From positions 8,432,001 to 8,496,000 of the forward strand of contig NZ_CP160453.1 in assembly GCF_040744945.1 (NCBI RefSeq): a DNA stretch of 64,000 nt. Reading direction: 5' to 3'. A model generated the notes under the pieces. It was not told the DNA's origin, searched no databases, and saw only the letters and a list, made by a program, of their open reading frames with translations. The position numbers and the translations under genes are program-made. This stretch comes from Saccharothrix sp. HUAS TT1. Lineage in GTDB: Bacteria; Actinomycetota; Actinomycetes; Mycobacteriales; Pseudonocardiaceae. Positions 17,873 through 25,910 of the stretch are shown piece by piece; within the stretch, counting starts at the first letter, position 1, and the number at the start of each line of letters is the position of its first letter.

Positions 17873-19024
17873 TCAGTGGATGACCGGGCACACGCCCCGC
17901 GTGTCGCCGGCGAAGAAGTTCGGCACCAGCTCGCGCTTGTCGTAGTACCGGTGGAAGACGCTGGTGACGCCGCTGGACATGGGCGGCACGATCCAGGTCC
18001 AGTCGGCCGGGCACGACCGGCCCGCCGCCTCCTCCTTCTCCAGGTGCGTCAGGAACCGGTCGGACTCGGTGTGGTGGTCGGTGATGGTCACCCCGGCCTC
18101 GCCGAACGAGTGCAGCACCGCGCGGTTCAGCTCGACCAGCACCCGGTCCTTCCACAGCGTCCGCGCGGACGACGTGTCCAGGCCCATCCGCCTGGCCAGG
18201 TACGGCAGCAGGTCGTACCGGTCGACGTCGGCGAAGTTGCGGGCGCCGATCTCGGTGCCCATGTACCAGCCGTTGAACGGCGCGGCCGGGTAGTCGATCC
18301 CGCCGATGCGCAGGCGCATGTTGCCGATCGCGGGCACGGCGTGCCAGCGCAGCCCCAGCTCGGCGAGCCAGGGCAGCTCGGGGTGGCCGATCGGCACTTC
18401 GAGCACCGCGTCCGGCGGCAGCTCGACCAGGCACGGCTCGGCGTCCTCCCGCTCCACGACCAGCGGCAGCACGTCGAACGGGCCGCGCCGGGCGGGCGGG
18501 CGCCAGCCCAGGTCGACGGCCAGGTCGGTCAGCTCGACGTTGCGCCGGTCGCCGAGCACGCCGCCGTCCGGGCCGAGGTAGCCCGCGTAGCGGATCAGCT
18601 GCTCGTTGCGGATGCGCGGCGCGGGCCGGCCGGGCTCGTCGGGCGCGAACACGGTGATCACCGGGCGGACCTTGCCGCCGTTGGTGGCGAGCTTCAGGTG
18701 CTCGACGCACTCGTCCGCGACCTCCTTGGGGTCGCGCAGGTCGCGCAGGTCGCGGACCTTCAGGCTGCGCCAGTACAGCCGGCCGATGCAGCGGGCGCTG
18801 TTGCGCCACGCGACCCGGGCGCCGAAGGTCAGCTCGTCAGGGGTGTGGCGGTAGGTGCCGGTCGCCGCGACCTCGGCGTGCACCTCGGCGAGGCGGTGCT
18901 CGGCCGAGCCCAGTTCGGGGTGCTCGGAGTGGTGCAGCCGGATGAAGTCGTCGGCCTCGGCGAGGTCTACCGCGGTCTCGCGCAGGGGGATGGCTTCAGC
19001 CGGACACGAGGGGACGGGGGCCAT
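17873..19024 (-). CDS. nos: Bacterial nitric oxide synthase oxygenase
   Basis: This 383-residue haem protein converts L-arginine to citrulline and NO. The haem-ligand motif WRNSARCIGR places the axial Cys at residue 79, and the substrate/haem region PFNGWYMGTEIGARNF is conserved. The C-terminal pterin/dimer segment includes WTWIVPPMSSG and ends with the YYDKRELVPNF region. As in other bacterial enzymes there is no reductase domain, so general cellular reductases must supply electrons. It is monocistronic, with a promoter expected in 19025-19195. Roles in oxidative-stress protection, or in nitration as in thaxtomin synthesis, are known for relatives; none is implied by the neighbours. Confidence 0.93.
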   Translation of the reverse strand: MAPVPSCPAEAIPLRETAVDLAEADDFIRLHHSEHPELGSAEHRLAEVHAEVAATGTYRHTPDELTFGARVAWRNSARCIGRLYWRSLKVRDLRDLRDPKEVADECVEHLKLATNGGKVRPVITVFAPDEPGRPAPRIRNEQLIRYAGYLGPDGGVLGDRRNVELTDLAVDLGWRPPARRGPFDVLPLVVEREDAEPCLVELPPDAVLEVPIGHPELPWLAELGLRWHAVPAIGNMRLRIGGIDYPAAPFNGWYMGTEIGARNFADVDRYDLLPYLARRMGLDTSSARTLWKDRVLVELNRAVLHSFGEAGVTITDHHTESDRFLTHLEKEEAAGRSCPADWTWIVPPMSSGVTSVFHRYYDKRELVPNFFAGDTRGVCPVIH

Positions 19025-19195
19025 GGCGGCACACCGTAGTTGGCCCGGTGCCGTCGGTGCACCGCCGCGTCGGGGACCCGGAGGTCGACACGGCGTGCGA
19101 TTGATGCCGCACAGTGAGTGCTTGATCCTTCACAAGGGTGACGCATCCTGCGAAAACGAGTGATATTCAATCGTTATTCATTTCCACCAAGCTCC

Positions 19196-20329
19196 TCATT
19201 TGTGATTTAGGTCACCGGCCATATTTCCCCTATCGGGTGACAAAGACGGTGGCGACCAGCCCAGGAACTTCGCCATCCCGCGCGCGCCGACCCGCGCCGG
19301 GACCGCGCGCATGGCGGCGTCGCGCACCGCCACGGCCACCGGGTTGCGCAGCTTGTGCCCGACCCGGCCGAGCGCCCGCGACGCCTTCGCCATCGACTGC
19401 GTGCGCGGCCGGCGCTGCCGGTCGTACTCGGCCAGCGCGGTCGGCACGTCGTCGGCACGGGCGCACGCGGCGGCCAGCACGACGGCGTCCTCGATCGCCA
19501 TGCACGCGCCCTGCCCCAGGTAGGGGGTCATGGCGTGGGCCGCATCGCCGAGCAGCGCCACCCGGCCGGCGACGTAGGTCGGCAGCGGCTTGGCCAGCTC
19601 GTGGATGTCGTGCCGCAGCACGGTGGCGGGCGGCGTCGCGCCCAGCACCGCCGGGATCGGGTCGTGCCAGTCGCCGACGAGCCGGCGCACCTCGCCCAGT
19701 TCGTCCTCCGAACGACCGCCCGCGGGCGCGACCGTCGCCGCGTACCAGCACACCCGGCCGTCACCCAGCGGCAGGACGCCGAACTCCGAGCCCGGCCCGA
19801 GCGTCTGGCTGATCCTCAGGTCGCGCGGGAACCGGGCGGTGGTCACGCTGCGCCACGCCGTCGTGCCCACGTACCTCGGCCGGGGCAACGCCGGGAACAA
19901 CGCCTCCCGCAGCCGGCTGCGGATGCCGTCCGCCGCGACCACCAGGTCCGCGTCCAGGTCGGCCACCGACCGCACCTCGGTGTTCGTCACCAGGCAGGAC
20001 TCCGGCAGCGCCGACCGCAGCACCCGGTGCAGGTCCGCCCGGTGCACGGCCACCACGTGCTCGACCCCGGTCGGTTCCACCCTGGTCAGCGACCGACCCG
20101 CGCGGTCCAGGATGCCGCCCGCCACCCGGGGCGTGCCGATCCGCCGCACGTCGTCGGCCAGCCCGAGCGCGTCCAACGCGCGCATGGCGTTCGGCATCAC
20201 CCCCACGCCCGCGCCGACCTCGCCGAACTCCGGCGCGCGCTCCAGCACGACGACCTCCCACCCGACCGCGCGCAACGCCACCGCCGCCGTGACCCCGCCG
20301 AGGCCACCACCCACCACGACCGCCTTCAC
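19196..20329 (-). CDS. FAD-dependent aromatic-type monooxygenase
   Basis: This 377-residue flavoprotein monooxygenase is of the PHBH/TetX-like group A. It has the N-terminal GGGLGGVTAAVALRAVGW FAD motif, the middle DG region (VVAADGIRSRLREALF), and the second FAD motif RVALLGDAAHAMTPYLGQG. The GTG start at 20329 is preceded by AAGGAGG. It is transcribed away from a TetR gene, with two palindromic operators between them, a typical inducible detoxification or catabolic pair. TetX-like antibiotic hydroxylation is one option; salicylate- or zeaxanthin-type substrates are others. Confidence 0.85.
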   Translation of the reverse strand: MKAVVVGGGLGGVTAAVALRAVGWEVVVLERAPEFGEVGAGVGVMPNAMRALDALGLADDVRRIGTPRVAGGILDRAGRSLTRVEPTGVEHVVAVHRADLHRVLRSALPESCLVTNTEVRSVADLDADLVVAADGIRSRLREALFPALPRPRYVGTTAWRSVTTARFPRDLRISQTLGPGSEFGVLPLGDGRVCWYAATVAPAGGRSEDELGEVRRLVGDWHDPIPAVLGATPPATVLRHDIHELAKPLPTYVAGRVALLGDAAHAMTPYLGQGACMAIEDAVVLAAACARADDVPTALAEYDRQRRPRTQSMAKASRALGRVGHKLRNPVAVAVRDAAMRAVPARVGARGMAKFLGWSPPSLSPDRGNMAGDLNHK

Positions 20330-20340
20330 CGCGTCCTCCT

Positions 20341-20377
20341 TCTACACCTGTAGATACCAGTACTCTACAGCTGTAGA
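20341..20377. promoter_or_regulatory. Paired palindromic operators for TetR
   Basis: Two related palindromes, TCTACACCTGTAGA (20341-20354, mismatched only at the centre) and TCTACAGCTGTAGA (20364-20377, perfect), lie 23 bp centre to centre in the 61-bp divergent promoter region. The spacing places both on one DNA face at about two turns. Both genes' GGAGG ribosome binding sites flank the pair. They are almost certainly sites for the adjacent TetR protein, controlling both directions. Confidence 0.85.
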
Positions 20378-20390
20378 AGGAGGACGCACT

Positions 20391-21008
20391 GTGACGGAGC
20401 GCATGGCCGCCCTCGCCGACGCGGCGATCCACGTGGTGGCCACCAAGGGGATGCGGGGGCTGACCCACCGCGCGGTCGACGCGCAGGCGGGCGTGCCGAC
20501 CGGCTCCACCTCGGCCTACTTCCGCACCCGCAAGGCGCTGGTGGAGGGCGTGGTGCAGCGGTTGGCCGACCTGGACGACGCCGAGGTGGCAGCGGCCCGG
20601 CTGACCGCGCCACCCGACCCGGACCTGCTCGCCGAGGGCATCGCGGCCGTGCTCGACCACTGGATGACGACGGCCCGGGAGCGCACGCTGGCCCGGTACG
20701 CGTGCCTGCTGGAGGCCACCCACCACCCCGAGCTGCGCGGCGTCCTGGCTCACGGCGAACGGCCGCGGGCCCAGGCGCGGGAGGTGCTGGCGGCGCTCGG
20801 GGCGGAGGACCCGGAGCGGCGGAGCCGGGAACTGGTGGCGTTCGTCGACGGCCTGCTGTTCGACCGGCTCGTCGGGGCGGGAGCGCTGGCCGCGCCGACC
20901 CCCGGGACGCCGGAGAGCCGGGCCGAGCTGGCCGGTGCGGTCCGCGCCGCGCTGCGCGGCGTGCTCGGTCCGCGCGCCGGGAAAACCGGTGGCGACCGGT
21001 CGCTATAG
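20391..21008 (+). CDS. TetR family repressor of the divergent monooxygenase
   Basis: This 205-residue regulator starts at GTG 20391 after GAAGGAGG; the open frame further upstream is antisense to the monooxygenase and is not used. The helix-turn-helix LTHRAVDAQAGVPTGSTSAYF lies at about residues 27-47, and the remainder is the ligand domain. It probably binds the paired palindromes just upstream and represses itself and the monooxygenase. Its stop codon overlaps the -10 box of the next transcription unit. Confidence 0.88.
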   Translation: MTERMAALADAAIHVVATKGMRGLTHRAVDAQAGVPTGSTSAYFRTRKALVEGVVQRLADLDDAEVAAARLTAPPDPDLLAEGIAAVLDHWMTTARERTLARYACLLEATHHPELRGVLAHGERPRAQAREVLAALGAEDPERRSRELVAFVDGLLFDRLVGAGALAAPTPGTPESRAELAGAVRAALRGVLGPRAGKTGGDRSL

Positions 21009-21016
21009 TCGATCGC
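20981..21016 (+). promoter_or_regulatory. Promoter of a leaderless transcript for the glycosyltransferase leader
   Basis: The -10 box TATAGT lies at 21004-21009, with a weak -35 GAAAAC at 20981-20986 (17-bp spacing). It lies only 7 bases before the ATG of a 9-codon ORF, so the transcript should begin at or next to that ATG. Confidence 0.5.
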
Positions 21017-21046
21017 ATGTGGGCATTCCGGGTCTTCTACCTCTGA
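21017..21046 (+). CDS. Putative 9-residue leader peptide MWAFRVFYL
   Basis: A 9-codon ORF begins 7 bases after a TATAGT box and stops 76 bases before the glycosyltransferase ATG. Short leader peptides read by the ribosome control many macrolide-resistance genes by stalling, and leaderless uORFs are common in actinobacteria. The aromatic/Arg composition does not match the classic IFVI or R-L-R stall motifs, so the regulatory role is inferred from position and downstream hairpins only. Confidence 0.4.
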   Translation: MWAFRVFYL

Positions 21047-21064
21047 TCCCAGGGCAGCCGTCCA

Positions 21065-21101
21065 CCCCCGCGCGGTCCTCGCGCGACGGGGTGATCACCC
21101 C
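21065..21101 (+). promoter_or_regulatory. Candidate attenuator: mutually exclusive hairpins
   Basis: CGCGCG at 21069-21074 can pair with 21080-21085, extended by CCCC 21065-21068 with GGGG 21088-21091. The same GGGG can instead pair within the perfect palindrome GGGGTGATCACCCC (21088-21101). It could also pair with CCCC 21119-21122, directly before the start codon. This switch-like arrangement fits translation attenuation by the uORF. Confidence 0.4.
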
Positions 21102-21122
21102 TGGAACCACAGCGGAGACCCC

Positions 21123-22276
21123 ATGTCGCACATCGCTTTCTTCAACATCCCCGGCCACGGCCACGTCAACCCGACCCTGCCCGTCGTCACCGAGCTGGTG
21201 AACCGCGGCCACCGCGTCACCTACGCCGTCCCGACCGGGTTCGCCGACCTCGTCGCGCGAGCGGGCGCGCGGCCCGTGGCCCACCCGACCGTCCTGCCCG
21301 CCGACGACCGCGAGTGGCCGACCGAGGTGGCGCCCGCCATGCGGCTGTTCCTGGACGAGGCCAGGTCGGTCCTGCCGGTGCTCGAACGCGCGTACGCCGA
21401 CGACCGGCCGGACCTGGTCGTCTACGACATCGGCGCGTGGACCGCGCGCCTGCTGGCCGACCGCTGGGGCGTGCCGGCGATCCAGTTTCCCCCACCTTCG
21501 TCACCTACGAGGGGTGGGAGGAGGAGGTGGCGCACCTGTACGACCACCCCGACGTGGAGGCGTTCTTCGGCGAGCTGGACGGGTGGCTCGCGGCGGAGGG
21601 CTCGGCCACCCCCGGCCGGACCTACGTCGGCCACCCGGACCGGGCGGTGGTGAGCATCGCGCGGTCGTTCCAGCCCAACCACGGGTCCGTGCACCCGAAG
21701 TACACCTTCGTGGGACCGTGCCTGGCCGACCGGTCGTCGTTCCAGGGCACGTGGGAGCGGCCGGCGGACGACCGGCCGGTGCTGCTGGTGTCGTTCGGCT
21801 CGGCCTACACCAACGAGCCGGGCGTGTACCGGGCGTGCTTCGAGGCGTTCGGCGACCTCGACTGGCACGTGGTGATCAACATCGGCAAGCACGTGGACCT
21901 CGCCGAGCTGGGCGAGCCACCGGCCAACGTCGAGCTGCACCGGTGGGTGCCGCAGCTGGAGGTGCTGTCGCACGCCAAGGCGTTCATCACGCACTGCGGC
22001 ATGGGCGGCACGATGGAGGGGCTGTACCACGGCGTGCCGATGGTGGCCCTGCCGGTGCTCGGCGAGCAGGCGATGAACGCGCTGCGCCTGGTCGAGCTGG
22101 GCGTCGGCAGGCTCCTGGACCGCGAGGCGGTCACCGCCGGCGAGCTGCGCGCCGCCGTGCTCGACCTGGCGGACGACCCCGAGGTGGCCCGGCGGCTGGC
22201 CGCGATCAGGGCCGAGGTGCGGCAGGCCGGCGGCACGACCGCGGCGGCCGACGTGATCGAGGCCGAACTGGGGTGA
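21123..22276 (+). pseudogene. Macrolide-type glycosyltransferase (MGT/OleD-like), frameshifted
   Basis: The reading is homologous to OleD/MGT enzymes that inactivate macrolides by UDP-glucosylation. The first part (21123 to about 21485) begins MSHIAFFNIPGHGHVNPTLP and reads in frame to DRWGVPAIQ. One base appears to be missing at about 21486. In the next frame the protein continues SPTFVTYEGWEEEVAHLY, then the C-terminal nucleotide-sugar domain with WVPQLEVL, THCGMGGTMEGLYHGVPM and a normal end DVIEAELG. Restored, it would have about 384-385 residues, normal for the family. No slippery heptamer is present, so programmed -1 shifting is unlikely. It is either a recent pseudogene or a base-calling error. 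Confidence 0.85.
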
Positions 22277-22320
22277 GCACCGGGGGGCGGCGCCGCGGCG
22301 TCGCCCCCTCCGTGCTCACC
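22272..22320. terminator. Bidirectional terminator hairpin
   Basis: GGTGAGCAC (22272-22280) pairs exactly with GTGCTCACC (22312-22320) around a second G+C stem. It lies between the convergent glycosyltransferase and XRE genes. Confidence 0.7.
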
Positions 22321-22329
22321 CCCGGCCGC

Positions 22330-22569
22330 CTACGCGGACCGCTCGGAACTGCCCAGCCGGGGGAACGGGTCGGTGGAGAACACGACCTCCACCGGCACCT
22401 CGAAGTACTGCGCGATGCGCAGCGCCAGGTACAGGCTGGGGCTGTACTCGCCCCGTTCGAGGTAGCCGACGGTCTGGTAGTGGATGCCCAACGCCTCGGA
22501 GAGCTGCCGGCGTGACACACCCCGTTCCGCGCGCAGCATCGCGATCCGGTTGTAGACGCTCTCGCTCAT
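22330..22569 (-). CDS. Small XRE-type helix-turn-helix regulator
   Basis: This 79-residue, single-domain Cro/CI-type DNA-binding protein has recognition region VSRRQLSEALGIHYQTVGYL (residues 18-37) followed by ERGEYSPSLYLALRIAQYF. It starts at ATG 22569, overlapping the permease stop by 4 bp (ATGA). It resembles small stand-alone regulators often found at the end of ABC-2 transporter operons, and it probably autoregulates the three-gene unit. Confidence 0.85.
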   Translation of the reverse strand: MSESVYNRIAMLRAERGVSRRQLSEALGIHYQTVGYLERGEYSPSLYLALRIAQYFEVPVEVVFSTDPFPRLGSSERSA

Positions 22570-23417
22570 CTCACCCTCTGCATCGCCGCCTGTCGGCGCT
22601 GCTCCATCTCCGCTCCGGACTCCCGACGAGCCATCCGACGCAGGATCGTAGGCGCTAGCAGGAAGCCGACCACCGCCCACACCCCGAGCACGCCCACCAT
22701 CTCCGGCACCCGCCAGGAACCGCCGACCTCCTCGGCCGCCGCCGCGTCCGGCAGCAGGGCCGCCCTGGCGCCGTGGCCCGCCCAGTACACCGGGAAGACC
22801 TGCGCCACGCCCTGCAACCAGCCGGGCAGCGCGGTGATCGGGTAGAAGATGCCCGAGATCGCCACGATGCCCATCATCGGCAACATGGTGATCCCCATCG
22901 CGCCGGACGGCGACTTGGTGATCGACCCGGCGACCGCGCCCCACGGCAGCACCGACGCCATGCCCAGCGCCAGCACCGCGAGCAGGCCGAGCACGCCGTC
23001 GACGCCCGCGTCGGCCAGCACGTTCACCAGGAACGAGCCCGGCACCAGCACGACCAGCAGGCTGACCACGTTGTCCAGCGACGTCTGCACGGCCCGGCCG
23101 ACCAGGTAGCCGAGCATGCCGTTCGGCACCGCCTTGGCCCGCAGCAGCGTGCCGTCCTCGCGGTTCATCGAGAGCTGGCCCGCGGGCCCGACCAGGCTGC
23201 CGAACACCATCCCCATGCCGAGCATGCCCGGCAGGGTGAGCGCGGCCAGCGAGATGCCGGAGGCGTCGGCGGGCGAGTCGCGCTGGAACCACAGCACGCT
23301 CAGGAAGCCGAGCGAGACGAACACGTTGTACCACTGGTCCGAGCTGCCCATGGAGTGCCGGAACTCGCGCACGCCGCGGTCCACGCCGAGCCGGATGGCC
23401 TGCGTCCTCGTGTTCAC
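22566..23417 (-). CDS. ABC-2 type transporter permease
   Basis: This 283-residue membrane protein has six hydrophobic segments. The conserved ABC-2 features are a MNREDGTLLRAKAVP loop near residue 85 and a PMMGIVAISGIFYPITALPG segment near 185-204. The GTG start at 23417 overlaps the end of the ATPase gene by 4 bp. It pairs with the upstream ATPase as a drug or lipid exporter of the DrrA/DrrB kind. The substrate is unknown; the P450 and glycosyltransferase nearby hint at natural-product resistance. Confidence 0.85.
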   Translation of the reverse strand: MNTRTQAIRLGVDRGVREFRHSMGSSDQWYNVFVSLGFLSVLWFQRDSPADASGISLAALTLPGMLGMGMVFGSLVGPAGQLSMNREDGTLLRAKAVPNGMLGYLVGRAVQTSLDNVVSLLVVLVPGSFLVNVLADAGVDGVLGLLAVLALGMASVLPWGAVAGSITKSPSGAMGITMLPMMGIVAISGIFYPITALPGWLQGVAQVFPVYWAGHGARAALLPDAAAAEEVGGSWRVPEMVGVLGVWAVVGFLLAPTILRRMARRESGAEMEQRRQAAMQRVR

Positions 23418-24313
23418 CGGACCGCCACCCCGTCCCCGGTCGCCTGGCCGCTCTCGTGCCGCTGCACGAGTGCCATGTAGGTGTCCTCCAACGTACTGCG
23501 CCGCACCTCCAGCTCCGAGATGCCGGACGGGTGCTGCCGGAACAGGTCGCGCACGAACTCCGTCGCGTCGTCGGTCGTGTGCACGTGCCGCGAGCCGTCG
23601 CGCGTCCAGCGGACCTCGGACTTGCCCGCGACCTCGCGGCCGAGCCGGTCCGGGCTGCCGTCGGCGATGATCCGGCCGCCCGCGAGCACCAGGATGCGGT
23701 CCGCCAGCCTCTCCGCCTCGGCCAGGTCGTGCGTGGTGAGCAGGATCGTCATGCCCTCCAGGTCCGACAGCCGGTGCACCAGGTCGTGGAAGTCCCGCCG
23801 CGCGTGCGGGTCGAACCCGGCCGTCGGCTCGTCCAGGAACAGCAGGTCCGGCTTGCCGACGATGCCGATCGCGACGTCCAGCCGCCGCCGCTGGCCGCCG
23901 GACAGGCTGCCGATCTTCTGCCGCGCGTGCTCGGTCAGGCCGACCGTCTCGATCAGCTCGTCGGTCCCGAACGGCCGCGACTGGTGCGGCGTCGCGTACG
24001 GCTCGTAGTAGCGGCCGAGGTGGTGCAGCAGCTCCCGGACCCTCCAGCGGCCGTGGTCGCGCCACGACTGGAGCACCACGCCCAGCCGGGCCCGCCAAGC
24101 CTCGTCACCGGTCGCCGGGTCGACGCCGAGCACCCGCACGTGGCCGGCGGAGGGCAGCCGGAAGCCCTCCAGGATTTCGATCGTGGTGGTCTTGCCCGCG
24201 CCGTTGGGCCCGAGCAGGGCCACCACCTCGCCCGGCCCCGCGGTGAAGTCGACCCCGCGCAGCACGTCCGTCGTGCCGTAGCGCATCCGCAGATCGCGCA
24301 CCTCGATGACCAA
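23414..24313 (-). CDS. ABC-2 transporter ATP-binding protein
   Basis: This 299-residue ATPase is of the DrrA type. It has Walker A LLGPNGAGKTTT, signature SLSGGQRRRLDVAIGIVG, Walker B LLFLDEPTAGFD and the switch His in LLTTHDLAEAERLAD, with a family-typical C-terminal extension of about 80 residues. The start is TTG at 24313, chosen for GGGGGAGGTGAGG upstream. It is first in the ATPase-permease-XRE operon, divergent from the P450 gene across 160 bp. Confidence 0.88.
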   Translation of the reverse strand: MVIEVRDLRMRYGTTDVLRGVDFTAGPGEVVALLGPNGAGKTTTIEILEGFRLPSAGHVRVLGVDPATGDEAWRARLGVVLQSWRDHGRWRVRELLHHLGRYYEPYATPHQSRPFGTDELIETVGLTEHARQKIGSLSGGQRRRLDVAIGIVGKPDLLFLDEPTAGFDPHARRDFHDLVHRLSDLEGMTILLTTHDLAEAERLADRILVLAGGRIIADGSPDRLGREVAGKSEVRWTRDGSRHVHTTDDATEFVRDLFRQHPSGISELEVRRSTLEDTYMALVQRHESGQATGDGVAVR

Positions 24314-24473
24314 GGACCCTCACCTCCCCCTTGTCAGAGTTCTCGGCCGATTTGTAGCACACCTGCTATCGGACGTACTAGCTCCACACCCTTACGGCAT
24401 ATTTACTTCATGGCTTCGTGAAACTTCTGTACGTTGCGAAGTAGGTCCCTTAACGCACTGGGAGGTGTGCGAG

Positions 24474-25673
24474 ATGACCGAAACGCTGTACTCCGAGCTG
24501 CCCACGCAGCGCAGCACGGTGTTCGACCCGCCCGCGGAGTTGGGGTTGCTCCGCGAGCGGGCCCCCATCAGCCGGATGCGGTTCCCCGACGGCCACGTCG
24601 GCTGGCTCGTGACCAGCTACGAGCTGGCGCGGGAGGTGCACGCGGACCGCCGGTTCAGCAGCCGGGCCGAGCTGCAGCACCCGCCGCGGATGGCCGCGGG
24701 GCAGCCGATCCAGCAGCGGCCGCCGGCCAAGCCGGGCATGTTCATCTCGATGGACGCGCCGGACCACACCCGCTACCGCAAGCTGCTGACCGGCCAGTTC
24801 ACCGTCCGCCGGATGAACCAGCTGATGCCGCGGATCGAGCGGATCGTGGCCGACCACCTGGCCGCGCTGCGCGCGGCGGGCTCGCCGGCGGACCTGGTGG
24901 CGAACTTCGCGCTGCCGGTGCCGTCACTGGTGATCTGCGAACTGCTGGGGGTGCCCTACGACGAGCGCGAGTCGTTCCAGCACGACACCGCGCGGCTGCT
25001 GAGCCTGGACTCCACGTTCGAGGAGGTCATGGCGGCGTTCGAGCGGCTGGAGGCGTTCGTGCTCCGGCTCGTCGAGCGCAAGCACGTCACGCCGGGCGAC
25101 GACATGCTGTCCGGGTTGATCGCCACCGGCGAGCTGACCGACGAGGAAGTCGCCAACATGGGGCTGCTCCTGCTCGTCGCCGGGCACGAGACCACGGCCA
25201 ACATGCTGGGCATCGGCACCTTGCTGCTGCTGCAGCACCCGGAGCAGCTGGCGGCGCTGCGGGCCGACCCGTCCCTGGTGGACAACGCGGTCGAGGAGAT
25301 GATGCGGTACCTGTCGATCCTCCAGTTCGGCACGCTGCGCACGGCGCTGGAGGACGTGGAGGTCGGCGGCGTGGTGGTCCGGGCCGGCGAGTCGGTGTCG
25401 ATCTCCGTCTCCGCCGCCAACCGGGACCCGGCGCGGTTCGAGCGGCCCGACGAGTTCGACGTCCACCGGCCGGCGTCCGGGCACATCGGGTTCGGCCACG
25501 GCGTGCACCAGTGCCTCGGCCAGCAGCTGGCCCGGATCGAGATGCGGGTCGGGTTCACCGCGCTGTTCCGCGAGTTCCCGGACCTGCGGCTCGCGGTGCC
25601 CGCCGAGGAGGTCCGACCGCGGACCGACATGGCGATCTACGGGGTGCACGAGCTGCCGGTGGAGTTCTCGTGA
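24474..25673 (+). CDS. Cytochrome P450
   Basis: This 399-residue soluble class I P450 has the I-helix oxygen-binding motif LLVAGHETTANML, a K-helix Glu in AVEEMMRYLS, and the haem loop FGHGVHQCLGQQLARIEM with its Cys near residue 346. The ATG at 24474 follows GGGAGGTG; the frame is open further upstream but without family similarity. It overlaps a [3Fe-4S] ferredoxin gene by 4 bp, which is probably its redox partner. Bacterial enzymes of this kind hydroxylate polyketides, terpenoids or xenobiotics, but no biosynthetic core genes are in view. Confidence 0.92.
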   Translation: MTETLYSELPTQRSTVFDPPAELGLLRERAPISRMRFPDGHVGWLVTSYELAREVHADRRFSSRAELQHPPRMAAGQPIQQRPPAKPGMFISMDAPDHTRYRKLLTGQFTVRRMNQLMPRIERIVADHLAALRAAGSPADLVANFALPVPSLVICELLGVPYDERESFQHDTARLLSLDSTFEEVMAAFERLEAFVLRLVERKHVTPGDDMLSGLIATGELTDEEVANMGLLLLVAGHETTANMLGIGTLLLLQHPEQLAALRADPSLVDNAVEEMMRYLSILQFGTLRTALEDVEVGGVVVRAGESVSISVSAANRDPARFERPDEFDVHRPASGHIGFGHGVHQCLGQQLARIEMRVGFTALFREFPDLRLAVPAEEVRPRTDMAIYGVHELPVEFS

Positions 25674-25864
25674 GGGTGGAGGTCGACCAGGAGCGGTGCG
25701 TCGGGTCGGGCATGTGCGCGTTGACCGACCCGGTGGTGTTCGACCAGGACGAGGTGGACGGGACGGTCGTGCTCCTGGAGCCGTCCCCGACCGGCGAGCA
25801 CGGGACGGCGGCGCGGGAAGCGGCGCACCTGTGCCCGGCGGGCGCGATCCGCGTCGTGGGGTGA
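25670..25864 (+). CDS. [3Fe-4S] ferredoxin
   Basis: This 64-residue ferredoxin begins VRVEVDQERCVGSGMCALTD and ends CPAGAIRVVG. The cluster ligands are C-x5-C plus the later CP, with one usual ligand absent, typical of the 3Fe-4S ferredoxins serving P450s in actinomycetes. The GTG start overlaps the P450 stop (GTGA), so the two proteins are made together. It would carry electrons from a ferredoxin reductase, not encoded here, to the P450. Confidence 0.9.
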   Translation: MRVEVDQERCVGSGMCALTDPVVFDQDEVDGTVVLLEPSPTGEHGTAAREAAHLCPAGAIRVVG

Positions 25865-25910
25865 CCACGCCGTCGGGGCCGTCCCACCGGGGCGGTCCCG
25901 GCGGTGCTCC

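Noticed and set aside
21480..21500. Programmed -1 frameshift in the glycosyltransferase gene
   Set aside because: The required X-XXY-YYZ heptamer in the zero frame is absent; homology is simply restored by one inserted base.
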